Positions 33,871 through 43,226 of a stretch of DNA of 64,000 nucleotides are shown here, in pieces. The position numbers and the translations under genes were made by a program. The notes under the pieces were generated by a model that was not told the origin of the DNA, searched no databases, and was given only the letters and a program-made list of their open reading frames with translations. How positions within the stretch are numbered: the stretch's first letter is position 1; every line of letters starts with the position of its first letter. The DNA comes from Methylomicrobium sp035916875 (GTDB taxonomy: Bacteria; Pseudomonadota; Gammaproteobacteria; Methylococcales; Methylomonadaceae), in assembly GCF_035916875.1 (NCBI RefSeq), contig NZ_JAXUHN010000091.1, positions 54,046 through 118,045 of the forward strand, written 5' to 3'.

Positions 33871-36672
33871 CTAGCGCTCCTGTTTCTTCAGCAATAAGAT
33901 GCTCAAACCGAGAATCACCGGAATGGCGAGGGCGAGCGGCAGCAACGAGGAACCCAGCTCGGAGAAACCCAGTGCCTTGGAAAAGGTGCCGCGGCAGAGG
34001 GTTATGAAATGCGTGGTCGGAAAAATCTCGCCGACGAAGCGCGCCCCACCCTCCAGCGACGAGACCGGGTCGATCATACCCGAAAATTGCCGGGTTGGAA
34101 TGATGGTGGCGACCGAAGTCGCGAATACGGCGGCGATCTGGCTGCGGGTGAAAGCCGAGATCAACAGCCCCAAGCCGGTGGAGGCAGTCACGTAAAGCAG
34201 CGCGGCCAGGGTCAGCAGCAGGAAGCTACCCTTGAGCGGCACGCCGAATACGAACACCGCCAGCGCGCAGACGAGAAAGAAGTTGATCATCCCCATCGCG
34301 ATGTAGGGCAGTTGCTTGCCGACCAGGAACTCCAGCTTGGTCACCGGCGTGACGTACAGATTCAGGATTGAGCCCAGCTCCTTTTCGCGCACCACGCTGA
34401 GCGCGCTGAGCATCGACAGAATCAGCATCAACAACATCGGGATCACGGCCGGCACGATGGCCGGCAGACTCTTGACGTCGGGGTTGTAACGAAAGCGCGT
34501 CTCTATCGCCATGAGTCCCGCCGGCACATGGCCCGTCGCATGCCGGCGCGCCTGCTCCAGCAGCCAGACCTGGTGCATGGCTTGCACGTAGCCAATCACG
34601 TTCTCGGCACGGGTCGGCATCGCACCGTCGACCCAGGCGCCGATCTTGACGTTATCGCCGCGCTCGAGATCGCGCGCGAAGTTCGGCGGAATCTCGATCG
34701 CCAGGCTCAGTTCGCCGCTGCGCATGCGCCGGTCGAGTTCGTCGTAATCGGCGATAGGCGGCTGGGCGATGAAGTAGCGCGAACCGCCGAGGTCGAGCGC
34801 GTAGTTGCTGCTGAGTAGGGTCTGGTCGCGGTCGAGCACGGCAAAGCGCAGATCCTCGACATCCATGCTGATGCCGTAACCGAAGGTGACCATCAGCAGC
34901 AGGGTACCGAACAGGGCGATCAGCCAACGAATCGGGTCGCGGCGCAGTTCCATGGTTTCGCGCACGGTATAGCTGAACAGCCGCAACAGGCTGAAACGGG
35001 GGTGCGGCGAGACTTGTTCCCTCTTCCCTATTGCAGGCTTAAGGATACCCGTTTCCCGGCGGGTATGACAGCTTGTGCCAGCAATCACATTTGCATCCGA
35101 GGCAGTGTCCACCGGCGCATCGTCAATTCCGCTCGCTTCCTTCAGATAGTCGATGAAGACCGCTTCCAGAGAGGCATGGCCGCTGCGCTCAATCAGCGCG
35201 GCGGGGCTGTCGCTGGCAAGCACCTTGCCGGCATGCATCAGCGAGATCCGGTCGCAGCGCTCGGCCTCGTTCATGAAATGGGTTGAAATAAAGATGGTGA
35301 CACGATCGCGGCGAGACAGGTCGATCATCAGTTCCCAAAAGCTGTCGCGCGCGACCGGATCGACGCCGGAAGTCGGCTCGTCGAGAATCAGCAAATCGGG
35401 CTTATGGATCACCGCGACCGCCAGCGAAAGGCGCTGCCTGATACCCAGCGGCAAGTTGTCGGGCAGGACGTCCATCACCGGTCCAAGCCCGAAGCGATCG
35501 GCCATCTCGGTCACGCGGAAGGGAATTTCAGCTTCGGGCAGGTGGAACAGCCGGGCGTGCAGTTCCAGGTTTTGCCGCACGGTCAGTTCGGAATACAGCG
35601 AGAACGCCTGTGACATGTAGCCGACGCGCCTCCGCGTGTCCAGATTGCCGGCGTCGACGCTCCTGCCGAACAGCAAAGCATCGCCTGCGCTCGGTTGCAG
35701 CAGGCCGGTCAGCATTTTCATCGTGGTCGACTTGCCGCAGCCATTGGAGCCGAGAAAGCCGAAGATTTCGCCGCGCTCGATGCGCAAACTGACGCGATCG
35801 ACCGCGACGAAATCGCCGAAGCGCATGGTCAGATCATGCGCCTCGATCGCAATTTCCGGCTCGCCCCGGGTGTCCCGCGCCGGTATCGCGATTTGCTTGT
35901 GGCCCAGGCGCTTTTCCTCCGGCAGTAGCCGGATGAAAGCCGCTTCCAGCGTCTCCACACCGGTTTTTGCGCGCAGTTCCGACGCCGTACCGGTGGCCAG
36001 GATTTTGCCTGCATCCATCGCAACCAGCCAGTCGAAGCGCTCTGCCTCGTCCATGTAGGCGGTCGAGACCAGCACGCTCATGCCGGCATGGCGCGCGCGC
36101 AGGCGATCTATCAGCGCCCAGAACTGGGCGCGCGACAAGGGATCGACACCGGTAGTCGGCTCGTCCAGCACCAGGAGTTCGGGATCGTGAATCAGCGCAC
36201 AACACAGCCCGAGCTTTTGTTTCATCCCGCCCGACAGTTGCCCGGCAGGTCGATCGCGGAAAGGGCTCAATCCGGTGCTATCGAGCAGTTCGGCGATGCG
36301 TAGATGGCGTTCGGCTTGCTCGTGGCCGAACAGGCGGCCGAAAAAATCGACGTTCTCGAATACCGAGAGCGTAAGATAGAGATTCTTGCCCAGTCCCTGC
36401 GGCATATAGGCGATACGCGGACAGACCGCGCGGCGGTGCGCCGCATCGCTGATGTCGCCGCCCAAAACCTCGATCGTGCCTTTCTGCATTTTCCTTGCCC
36501 CGGTCAACAACGACATCAAACTGGACTTGCCGACGCCATCGGGACCGATCAGGCCGACGATGCGGCCGCTCGGAATATCCAGACTGAGGTTGTCGAGGGC
36601 GAGATTCCTGCCGTAGCGCAAACTGACACCCTGCATGCTGACGACAGGTCCTGCAGGCGTGAGGCCGTTCAT
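33871..36672 (-). CDS. Fused ABC exporter: two ATPase domains plus ABC-2 permease (YhiH/RbbA-like)
   Basis: A ~933-aa single-chain transporter. NBD1 (~15-235) has Walker A GPDGVGKSS, signature LSGGMKQKLGL and Walker B LLVLDEPTTGVDP. NBD2 (~280-510) has GSNGCGKST and LLILDEPTSGVDP, but its signature reads LPLGIRQRLSLA instead of LSGG. After a linker (~510-560) comes an ABC-2 permease with an N-terminal helix, a periplasmic loop and five helices (VREKELGSILNLYVTPVTK). The ATG at 36672 overlaps the hlyD stop in an ATGA. The arrangement equals the yhiH-yhhJ exporters; E. coli RbbA has been described as ribosome-associated, but the operon here argues for efflux. Confidence 0.92.
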   Translation of the reverse strand: MNGLTPAGPVVSMQGVSLRYGRNLALDNLSLDIPSGRIVGLIGPDGVGKSSLMSLLTGARKMQKGTIEVLGGDISDAAHRRAVCPRIAYMPQGLGKNLYLTLSVFENVDFFGRLFGHEQAERHLRIAELLDSTGLSPFRDRPAGQLSGGMKQKLGLCCALIHDPELLVLDEPTTGVDPLSRAQFWALIDRLRARHAGMSVLVSTAYMDEAERFDWLVAMDAGKILATGTASELRAKTGVETLEAAFIRLLPEEKRLGHKQIAIPARDTRGEPEIAIEAHDLTMRFGDFVAVDRVSLRIERGEIFGFLGSNGCGKSTTMKMLTGLLQPSAGDALLFGRSVDAGNLDTRRRVGYMSQAFSLYSELTVRQNLELHARLFHLPEAEIPFRVTEMADRFGLGPVMDVLPDNLPLGIRQRLSLAVAVIHKPDLLILDEPTSGVDPVARDSFWELMIDLSRRDRVTIFISTHFMNEAERCDRISLMHAGKVLASDSPAALIERSGHASLEAVFIDYLKEASGIDDAPVDTASDANVIAGTSCHTRRETGILKPAIGKREQVSPHPRFSLLRLFSYTVRETMELRRDPIRWLIALFGTLLLMVTFGYGISMDVEDLRFAVLDRDQTLLSSNYALDLGGSRYFIAQPPIADYDELDRRMRSGELSLAIEIPPNFARDLERGDNVKIGAWVDGAMPTRAENVIGYVQAMHQVWLLEQARRHATGHVPAGLMAIETRFRYNPDVKSLPAIVPAVIPMLLMLILSMLSALSVVREKELGSILNLYVTPVTKLEFLVGKQLPYIAMGMINFFLVCALAVFVFGVPLKGSFLLLTLAALLYVTASTGLGLLISAFTRSQIAAVFATSVATIIPTRQFSGMIDPVSSLEGGARFVGEIFPTTHFITLCRGTFSKALGFSELGSSLLPLALAIPVILGLSILLLKKQER

Positions 36673-37736
36673 TTCAACAACTTGATCGCAAGTTCGGCGG
36701 GCCATTCGGCGGCCGGGTCGATTTTGACATAGGCCATGCCGGGCAAACCGGTCTTGACCTGTTCGAGATGCTGTTTCAATAGCTCGGGAGCGATTCTCGC
36801 ACGCACGCGGAACATCAGTTTCAGGCGTTCGCTCTCGGTCTCGACGGTCTTCGGCGTGAACTGGGCGACACTGGCGACGAAGCTGGCCTTGGCTGGAACC
36901 ACGAGATTTGGCGCGGCATCGAACACGAGGCGGATTTCGCTGCCGAGCGCCACCTTGCCGGCGGCCTCGGTAGGCAAAAAGAACGTCATGTACACATCGG
37001 ACAGATCCACCATGTTCAGCACCCGTCCGCCGGCATCGAGCACCTCGCCGGGTTCGGCGACCCGATATTGCACGCGGCCGTCGCGCGGTGCCTTCAGTGC
37101 GCGGTCGTCGATATCGGCCTTCAGACGTGCGACGGTCGCCTTGGCCGCCTCGATCAACGACTGCGATTGCACTACCTGTGACCTCGACGCCTCGATGCCG
37201 GCGCGCGCGGCCGCGACCTGCGCCTCGGCGGCCCTGACGGCCGCCTCCGCGCCCAGCACCCGGGCGCGATTATCGTCGACTTCCTGCTGCGGGATGGCGC
37301 CTTCGCCGACAAGCCGCTGCGAGCGCTTCAAACGCTTGCGGGCAACATCGAGTTCGGCTTGGCGTTGGGCGACGACCGCCTGGGCGGCTAGGCGTTCGCT
37401 CTCGCGTTGAACCACGATCGATTTCGCGGTCAGATAGGCGTTTTCGGCCTGACGCACCTGCGCCTCCGCCTCCGCCTGCTGTGCCAGCAGCACGTCCGAA
37501 TCCATCCGCGCCAGCAGATCGCCGGCCTTCACGAAGTCGCCTTCGTGCGCCAAAATCTCGATGACCCGCCCGGGCGTCTTGGTGGCAATGTCGATTTCGG
37601 TCGCTTCGATACGGCCATTGCCGGAAACGATGCCCGCCGGCAGCCCGTTCGGACGCAAGCTCCACCAGACGGCTGCGGCCACGATCACGGCTCCCGCAAG
37701 ACCCCAGGTCAGTATCGATTTTGTCTGTGCGCCCAT
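36669..37736 (-). CDS. HlyD-family periplasmic adaptor (YhiI-like)
   Basis: A ~355-aa membrane-fusion protein. It has one N-terminal helix (ILTWGLAGAVIVAAAVWWSL), a biotinyl-lipoyl half-motif GRVIEILAHEGDFVKAGDLL, a long alpha-helical hairpin rich in Ala/Gln/Glu (~80-215) and the second lipoyl half RDGRVQYRVAEPGEVLDAGG. It should connect the ABC permeases to the NodT outer-membrane channel. ATG 37736 is preceded by GGGAGG, which is better than the in-frame TTG at 37751. It is the third gene of the operon and overlaps the next by 4 bp. Confidence 0.93.
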   Translation of the reverse strand: MGAQTKSILTWGLAGAVIVAAAVWWSLRPNGLPAGIVSGNGRIEATEIDIATKTPGRVIEILAHEGDFVKAGDLLARMDSDVLLAQQAEAEAQVRQAENAYLTAKSIVVQRESERLAAQAVVAQRQAELDVARKRLKRSQRLVGEGAIPQQEVDDNRARVLGAEAAVRAAEAQVAAARAGIEASRSQVVQSQSLIEAAKATVARLKADIDDRALKAPRDGRVQYRVAEPGEVLDAGGRVLNMVDLSDVYMTFFLPTEAAGKVALGSEIRLVFDAAPNLVVPAKASFVASVAQFTPKTVETESERLKLMFRVRARIAPELLKQHLEQVKTGLPGMAYVKIDPAAEWPAELAIKLLK

Positions 37737-37758
37737 CAATCCTCCCGGCAAGTTTCAG

Positions 37759-39174
37759 TTATGTCGATATGGCGTTCGCGCCGCCGCCCAGCGCCTTGTA
37801 CAGAGCGATCAGATTCGTGGCGGTATCCGCCTCCGAGCGGGCCAGATCGATTTCGGAGACATAGAGCGCGCGCTGCGCGTCCAGCACGTCCAGAAACGAG
37901 CTGACGCCTTCCGTATAGCGCAAATTCGACAAGCGGACCGACTCCTTCAGGTCGGCCACCGTGCGGGCGAGCGTCTGCCGCCGGATTTCTTCCTTCAGGT
38001 AGCGGGTCATCGCGGTCTCGGTTTCCTGCAGCGCCTCCAGCACCGCCTTTTCATAGCTCAGATAGGCTTCCTTCTGCTTAGCATCGGCCAGATCGATGCC
38101 GGCGCGGATGCGGCCGAAATTCAGCAAGGGCTGCAACAGGTTCGCGGCGGTGCCGTACGAGAACGCCGCCGATTTGAACAGTTGTTCGATGTCGGTGTTG
38201 CGAAGCCCGACAAAGGCCGACAGCGACAGCTTCGGAAACAGTTCCGCGATAGCAGCCCCCTGCATCGCGGTAGCGGCCGCGAGATTGCGTTCGGCGACGC
38301 GAAGATCCGGGCGATGACGTATCGTTTCGGCCGGCGAAGACAGAATCTGGACCGCCGGCGCCGCCGGCACCGCGCCATTTGCATTCAGCTGCTTGTCCAG
38401 GGAACCTGGCCTGCGCCCGGCCAGCACTTCGAGCTGGCGCAAGGCCGCCGTCAGCCGGGCTTCGAACGCCGGAATCTGGGATTCGGTGGCGAACGTCTGC
38501 GCCCTCGCCCGCACCACGTCGTGTTTCGTGCCGACGCCTTCATCGTTGAGCCTTTCGGTCAGACGCAACGTTTTCTGCTGCGATTCCAGGTTTGAACGCG
38601 TAATTCTGAGCTGGTTCTGAAGGCTCCGGTATTCGACATAGGTGCGCGCGATTTCGGAAGTCAGCACGACCTGCGACTGGCGATACTGCTCGGCTGCGCC
38701 TTCCAAATCGGCGGAGGCGGCCTCCAGGCGCCGCTGCTGACGGCCGAACAGGTCGATTTCCCAAAGCGCATCGAAGCCGAGTTCGAACAGGTTGAACTTG
38801 ATACCGGGCGCGAATCCCGGAAACGGATTCTCGTTGCGTTGCGCGCCGGCGGCCACATCGACTTTCGGAAACAGCTCCGCGCGCGTGCTGCGGCGCTCGG
38901 CGCGTGCCTGATCGATACGGGTCAGCGCGATCTTGATGTCGAGGTTTCCGGCCAGCGCCTCCGCCATCAGGCGGTCCAGCTCGGCATCGCCGAAACTCTG
39001 CCACCAACGTTTCAACGCTTCGGAATCGACTGGCTTAGCACCCGCTCGCGCCGGTTTCAACCCGGCGGCTTGCCAGCGCTCGGGGACGCTTAGCGCGGCT
39101 TCCTTGTAATCGGGGCCTACCGCGCAGCCGGCCAAGCCGGCGGCGATCAAACATGACGCGAGACTACGCTTCAT
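37759..39174 (-). CDS. Outer-membrane efflux lipoprotein, NodT/OprM family
   Basis: A 471-aa TolC-type channel. The lipoprotein signal ends LAGC (Cys17), followed by AVGPDYK, the standard NodT-family start. Two repeats of the outer-membrane efflux domain contain ALWEIDLFGRQQRRLEAASA and the matching SYGTAANLLQPLLNFGRIRA. The C-terminal YTEGVSSFLDVLDAQRALY is the usual family end. The start overlaps the tetR stop by 11 bp, so they are co-transcribed. It could serve both the ABC exporter downstream and EmrAB encoded divergently. Confidence 0.94.
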   Translation of the reverse strand: MKRSLASCLIAAGLAGCAVGPDYKEAALSVPERWQAAGLKPARAGAKPVDSEALKRWWQSFGDAELDRLMAEALAGNLDIKIALTRIDQARAERRSTRAELFPKVDVAAGAQRNENPFPGFAPGIKFNLFELGFDALWEIDLFGRQQRRLEAASADLEGAAEQYRQSQVVLTSEIARTYVEYRSLQNQLRITRSNLESQQKTLRLTERLNDEGVGTKHDVVRARAQTFATESQIPAFEARLTAALRQLEVLAGRRPGSLDKQLNANGAVPAAPAVQILSSPAETIRHRPDLRVAERNLAAATAMQGAAIAELFPKLSLSAFVGLRNTDIEQLFKSAAFSYGTAANLLQPLLNFGRIRAGIDLADAKQKEAYLSYEKAVLEALQETETAMTRYLKEEIRRQTLARTVADLKESVRLSNLRYTEGVSSFLDVLDAQRALYVSEIDLARSEADTATNLIALYKALGGGANAIST

Positions 39175-39772
39175 AGCAATGTCCCTTCAGAAACAAAGTA
39201 ACGGCGGCATCGATCATACCTGCCTTGTCGGCATCATTCAATCCGTCTTGTAGCCCGAGCAGGCAGCGAAAATGCTCGTCTCCCTTCAACATACTCAGAA
39301 ACAGCCGGCTTGATCTGTCGACATCGGCCATTTGCAAGGCGCCGCAGTCAGCCAGCTCGGCAAGGTAGGAAGCCAGTTGTTTCAGAACCGGCTCGGGGCC
39401 GGACCGGTAGACCAGAGCCCCCAATTCCGGAAAATTTTGCTGCTCGGAGATGATCAGCCGGTAAAGCTGCAGCGATTCGGGCGCATAAATCAGGTCGACG
39501 AGCGCGCGGGCTATCTTTTTCAGTCCGACTTCGGGGTTTTGGCTACAGTCCTGCGAGCTGGCGAGCGTTCCGAGCAGGGATGTGCACTGTTCGGCGATCA
39601 CTGCCGAAAACAATTCCTGTTTGCCGCGAAAATGACTGTACAAGGTCGGCTTCGAGACCGGCGCGGCCTCGGCGATCGCTTCCATGCTGACGCCGCTGTA
39701 ACCGTGCGCGAGAAATGCCTGCCGAGCGGCGGCAAGAATGGCTTGCCGTTTGGATCTGGAAGGATGAGTCAT
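39164..39772 (-). CDS. TetR/AcrR-family repressor of the efflux region
   Basis: A 202-aa regulator. The N-terminal helix-turn-helix (~10-55) reads ILAAARQAFLAHGYSGVSME, then AIAEAAPVSKPTLYSHFRGK. The C-terminal ligand domain resembles TetR_C of AcrR-like proteins (YRLIISEQQNFPELG). It is the first gene of the nodT-hlyD-ABC operon and divergent from emrAB. A perfect palindrome overlapping the emrA promoter 56 bp from its start is the likely operator, so it probably represses both sides, including itself. Confidence 0.93.
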   Translation of the reverse strand: MTHPSRSKRQAILAAARQAFLAHGYSGVSMEAIAEAAPVSKPTLYSHFRGKQELFSAVIAEQCTSLLGTLASSQDCSQNPEVGLKKIARALVDLIYAPESLQLYRLIISEQQNFPELGALVYRSGPEPVLKQLASYLAELADCGALQMADVDRSSRLFLSMLKGDEHFRCLLGLQDGLNDADKAGMIDAAVTLFLKGHCYEA

Positions 39773-39794
39773 GCTGGTATCAGAGAAAAATTGA

Positions 39795-39845
39795 TTGCTT
39801 GGGGAGCTGTTTCGCGACTAAAATAAACTAAACCGTTCAGTTTAG
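39795..39845 (+). promoter_or_regulatory. emrAB promoter with overlapping TetR operator palindrome
   Basis: TTGCTT (39795-39800) and TAAAAT (39819-39824), 18 bp apart, form a plausible sigma-70 promoter reading toward emrA. The perfect inverted repeat CTAAAC-CGTTCA-GTTTAG at 39828-39845 lies right over the expected transcription start. Its position between tetR and emrA and its 18-bp length are typical of TetR-family operators. Operator assignment is inference. Confidence 0.7.
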
Positions 39846-39858
39846 CAATCTTCAATTT

Positions 39859-40884
39859 ATGCGCACTCCCTTTTACAAGACACCGATGTTCTTGATCGCC
39901 CTTCTTCTGCTGGCGGCATCGGCCGGCGCCTTTTACTGGCTCAAGGCCGTGCATCCTTTCGAGAGCACCGACAATGCCTATCTGAAGTCACACATGAGCC
40001 TGATCAGCCCGAAGGAAAGCGGCTATGTGAAGGATGTCTTGTTTGAAGACAACCAACACGTGAAGCGCGGCGACCTGTTGGTCATGATCGACGACCACGA
40101 TTTCCAGGCCAAAGCCGCGCAGGCCGAGGCGCAGGTCCTGCTCGAAAAGGCGAGCGCCGTCACCCTGGAAACCGACAAACGGGCACAGGAAGCGATGATC
40201 CGCCAAGAGCACGCGAACATCGCTTCCGCCGATGCGAGCGTCGAAAAATCGGCCAGGGATCTGAAGCGCTTTACGAACCTCGCAAAAGAAGGTGCCATTT
40301 CCGCGCAAAGCCGCGACGCGGCCGAATCGGCCTACAAACAGGCCAAGGCCGAGCGTGACAAATTCGCTTCCGCTAGGCAGGGTGCCGAAAGCCGGCTCTC
40401 TACGCTGGATGCCCGCATCAACGAAAGCCGTGCCCGCCTGAAAGCGGCGGAGGCGATGCTCGAACTGGCCCGCATCGACCTGGCGAATACCCGCATCGTC
40501 GCACCGCTCGATGGGGTGATCGGCAACCGCAGCGTGCAGGTCGGACAACTGGTGCAACCGGGCGGCGCGCTGGCCTACCTGATTCCGGGCGACGGACTGT
40601 TTGTCGAAGCCAACTTCAAGGAAACTCAGATCGCCCAGATGAAAGCGGGACAGGCAGTTGAAATTCGGGTCGATGCGGTTCCCGGCCGCGTTTTCGAAGG
40701 CATCGTTGACAGTTTCGCGCCGGCTTCCGGCTCCGAATTCAGCCTGCTGCCGCCGGAAAACGCAACCGGCAATTTCACCAAGATCGTGCGCCGGGTGCCG
40801 GTGAAGATCAAGTTCCGTGCGGGCGCCGATTTTGACGGCCTGAGGCCTGGGCTCTCGACCACGATCAAGGTCAGAGTGCTGTAA
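39859..40884 (+). CDS. emrA: EmrA-type membrane-fusion protein
   Basis: A 341-aa HlyD/EmrA-family adaptor. It has one N-terminal helix (MFLIALLLLAASAGAFYWL), ESTDNAYLKSHMSLISPKES, which is the hallmark EmrA start of the periplasmic part, a coiled-coil hairpin (~90-210) and the lipoyl/beta-barrel region IVAPLDGVIGNRSVQVGQLV. With EmrB and an outer-membrane channel it forms a tripartite proton-driven exporter. The ATG lies only 13 bp after the operator palindrome and lacks a clear ribosome site. emrB follows after 6 bp. Confidence 0.93.
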   Translation: MRTPFYKTPMFLIALLLLAASAGAFYWLKAVHPFESTDNAYLKSHMSLISPKESGYVKDVLFEDNQHVKRGDLLVMIDDHDFQAKAAQAEAQVLLEKASAVTLETDKRAQEAMIRQEHANIASADASVEKSARDLKRFTNLAKEGAISAQSRDAAESAYKQAKAERDKFASARQGAESRLSTLDARINESRARLKAAEAMLELARIDLANTRIVAPLDGVIGNRSVQVGQLVQPGGALAYLIPGDGLFVEANFKETQIAQMKAGQAVEIRVDAVPGRVFEGIVDSFAPASGSEFSLLPPENATGNFTKIVRRVPVKIKFRAGADFDGLRPGLSTTIKVRVL

Positions 40885-40890
40885 ACGGTC

Positions 40891-42516
40891 ATGTCTGTCA
40901 GTGAATCATTACCCAACCGTCCTGAAGACAAGCCGCATGCATCGGCAAAAATAAAGATCGAAACCCCACCGGATGGCGAGCTGACGACCCAGCAATGGCT
41001 CGGCTTCACCGCGATGGTCTTCGGTATTTTCATGGCGATTCTGGACATCCAGATCGTTGCGAGTTCTCTGGAGCAGATTCAGGCCGGGCTGTCGGCGACC
41101 AAGGACGAGATCACCTGGGTACAGACCGCCTACCTGGTCGCGGAAGTCGTGATCATCCCCCTGTCGGGCTGGCTGGCGCGCGCCTTTTCCACGCGCATTT
41201 TGTTCGTGCTGTCCTGCGGCGGTTTTACCCTGATGAGCCTGTGCTGCGTGCTGGCCTGGAATCTGCCGTCGATGGTGGTGTTCCGGGCCTTTCAGGGCTT
41301 GTTCGGCGGCGCGATGATACCGACCGTGTTTGCGGTGATCTACACCTTGTTTCCGCCGCGCCTGCAACCGGCGATGGTGATCGTGGTCGGCATGGTGGTG
41401 ATGGTTGCACCGACCGCGGGGCCGGTGCTGGGCGGCTATCTGACCGAAGTCGTATCCTGGAAGGCGCTGTTTCTGATCAATCTCGCGCCGGGCGTGCTGG
41501 TGTGTTTGGCGACCTGGCAGTACGTCCGGGTCGATGAACCCGAGTGGGAACTCTTGAAAAAAATCGATTTTCTCGGCATCGTCTACATCGTGGTCTTTCT
41601 CGGCAGCGCGCAATTCGTGCTCGAAGAAGGCGTCAAGGAGCAATGGTTCGAGAGCCGGGAGATCGTGTTCTTTACGCTCGTCGCGGTCGCCTCGGGCATG
41701 GCGATGCTTTACCGCGAACTGACGATAGATCATCCTATCGTCGACCTGTGGGCGTTCCGCAATCGCAACTTCACGGTCGGCTGCACGCTCGGTTTCATAC
41801 TCGGCATCGGCATGTTCACGCTGATGTTTCTAATGCCGGTTTATCTGGCCAGCGTCAAGGGACTGAACAGCCTGCAGATCGGCCAGTACATCATGGTCAC
41901 CGGCATGTTTCAGTTGCTGTCCGCCTTCGTCGCAGGCCCCTTGGTGAAACGCATCGATTCGCGGCTGATGCTGGCGCTGGGTTTGTCCGGTTTCGCGCTG
42001 GGCTGCTGGATGAACGGCAATCTGACTTATGAATCCGGCTACTGGGAGTTTTTCTGGCCGCAGGCGATTCGGGGCTTTTCGTTGATGTATTGTTTCCTGC
42101 CGATCAATTCCCTGGCTCTTGGCACCTTGCCGCCGGAGGAAGTCAAGAATGCCAGCGGGCTCTACAACTTGACGCGCAACCTGGGCGGCGCGATCGGTCT
42201 CGCTGTCGCGAATACGCTGATGATTCAATTGAACAAGGGCAATTACGCGGCACTGCGCGAACATGTCACGGCCGCGTCGCCGGAAACCCGGGCCTTGCTC
42301 GGCGGATTAAGTCAACGCCTATCCGGCGCCGGCCTGCCCGATGCCGACTTGGCCGCACTGAAGCAGCTTTACGGCTTAGCGATCCGGGAAGCCGAAGTGT
42401 TGACGCTGAATACGATGTTTCATATTCTGGCCGTGGTGTTTTTTGGCACGCTCTTGCTGATGCCGTGGGTCAGCAAGGTCTCGGCTGACAACGGAGCAAG
42501 CGGCGGCGGGCATTAA
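40891..42516 (+). CDS. emrB: EmrB-type MFS drug exporter (DHA2, 14 helices)
   Basis: A 541-aa DHA2-family antiporter. Landmarks are FMAILDIQIVASSLEQIQAG in helix 1, LSGWLARAFSTRILF in the loop 2-3 region and VVMVAPTAGPVLGGYLTE, the motif C of antiporters. The length and hydrophobic pattern fit 14 membrane helices. Fourth in the family pattern is the late NASGLYNLTRNLGGAIG stretch. It is the second gene of the emrAB operon; substrates cannot be read from sequence. Confidence 0.94.
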   Translation: MSVSESLPNRPEDKPHASAKIKIETPPDGELTTQQWLGFTAMVFGIFMAILDIQIVASSLEQIQAGLSATKDEITWVQTAYLVAEVVIIPLSGWLARAFSTRILFVLSCGGFTLMSLCCVLAWNLPSMVVFRAFQGLFGGAMIPTVFAVIYTLFPPRLQPAMVIVVGMVVMVAPTAGPVLGGYLTEVVSWKALFLINLAPGVLVCLATWQYVRVDEPEWELLKKIDFLGIVYIVVFLGSAQFVLEEGVKEQWFESREIVFFTLVAVASGMAMLYRELTIDHPIVDLWAFRNRNFTVGCTLGFILGIGMFTLMFLMPVYLASVKGLNSLQIGQYIMVTGMFQLLSAFVAGPLVKRIDSRLMLALGLSGFALGCWMNGNLTYESGYWEFFWPQAIRGFSLMYCFLPINSLALGTLPPEEVKNASGLYNLTRNLGGAIGLAVANTLMIQLNKGNYAALREHVTAASPETRALLGGLSQRLSGAGLPDADLAALKQLYGLAIREAEVLTLNTMFHILAVVFFGTLLLMPWVSKVSADNGASGGGH

Positions 42517-42577
42517 GGAAAAATAACAACCCTGAGCAGGCGGGGTTTGCGTAAAGGAAGGGAAACGGAGGAATGAG

Positions 42578-42614
42578 AAAAAACCTACCGGGAAGCGCGA
42601 GGCCTCCCGATAGG
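42578..42614 (-). terminator. Rho-independent terminator of the small periplasmic protein gene
   Basis: Read on the minus strand, CCTATCGGGAGGC and GCTTCCCGGTAGG pair into a long stem with a short loop, followed directly by a run of six T. It begins ~15 bp after the stop at 42629. It may also stop read-through from emrB on the other strand. Confidence 0.85.
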
Positions 42615-42628
42615 ATTTCAAGCAAAAA

Positions 42629-43015
42629 TTAAAGCAAACCTTTCAGCGCGGTGAAGTCTTGCAGCGCTTTTCTCAACAGTTGCTCGGCTTCCGGAATATT
42701 GCCGGCTTTGGCAGCGTTACGCGCGTTTTTCAATACAACGTTGGCACGACTGCGAGCGATGTCCACTTTGTCGTTTGCGTTGATTTCTTTACTCATATCG
42801 CTTGCTTCCTTGGTCAAGCTGGCGATTACTTCAGCGTCTCCGCCAGTGGTAGCCGACGCAAGAGCCGCTTCAATTTTCTTAAGGGTCAAATCAATCGCTT
42901 CTTTTGGTGCATAAACGATACGGCCGTCAGAAGCTTCCGCCATCGCAGAGGTAGAAAAAACTCCCATAGAAGCGCCGACCATTGCAGCAAGTACGATTTT
43001 GTTCAAGATTTTCAT
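42629..43015 (-). CDS. Small periplasmic helical protein of unknown function
   Basis: A 128-aa protein starting at ATG 43015 with AGAGGA 10 nt upstream. A signal peptide of ~26 residues (MKILNKIVLAAMVGASMGVF and on to AMA) predicts export. The mature ~100 residues are helical, Ala/Lys/Glu-rich and without cysteine: first IDLTLKKIEAALASATTGGD, later ARNAAKAGNIPEAEQLLRKA. The pattern resembles paired amphipathic helices of small periplasmic binding or stress proteins, but I cannot name the family. A strong own terminator suggests an abundant, monocistronic transcript. A longer in-frame start at 43060 would hide the signal peptide and is rejected. Confidence 0.75.
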   Translation of the reverse strand: MKILNKIVLAAMVGASMGVFSTSAMAEASDGRIVYAPKEAIDLTLKKIEAALASATTGGDAEVIASLTKEASDMSKEINANDKVDIARSRANVVLKNARNAAKAGNIPEAEQLLRKALQDFTALKGLL

Positions 43016-43226
43016 AGTTATTATGTCCTCTGTTTTGTAGTTATTCGATTGAGCAAACAATCACTGACGGTAATACAACGGTAATGAATTGTTCCGCTTG
43101 CGATTCTATCACAATTTATAATTTTTTTAACAAGCCTCTGTGCAAGATAGTTGCGGCTGTAGCCACCGAAAACAGCGGTCACGCGCTCGCAAATATCCGG
43201 CAAACACTTGGTTAACCAAGCAAATT

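Noticed and set aside
43207..43220. Perfect 14-bp palindrome CTTGGTTAACCAAG
   Set aside because: It lies just downstream of hemL but has no T-run for a terminator and no regulator context; a chance or minor site is as likely.
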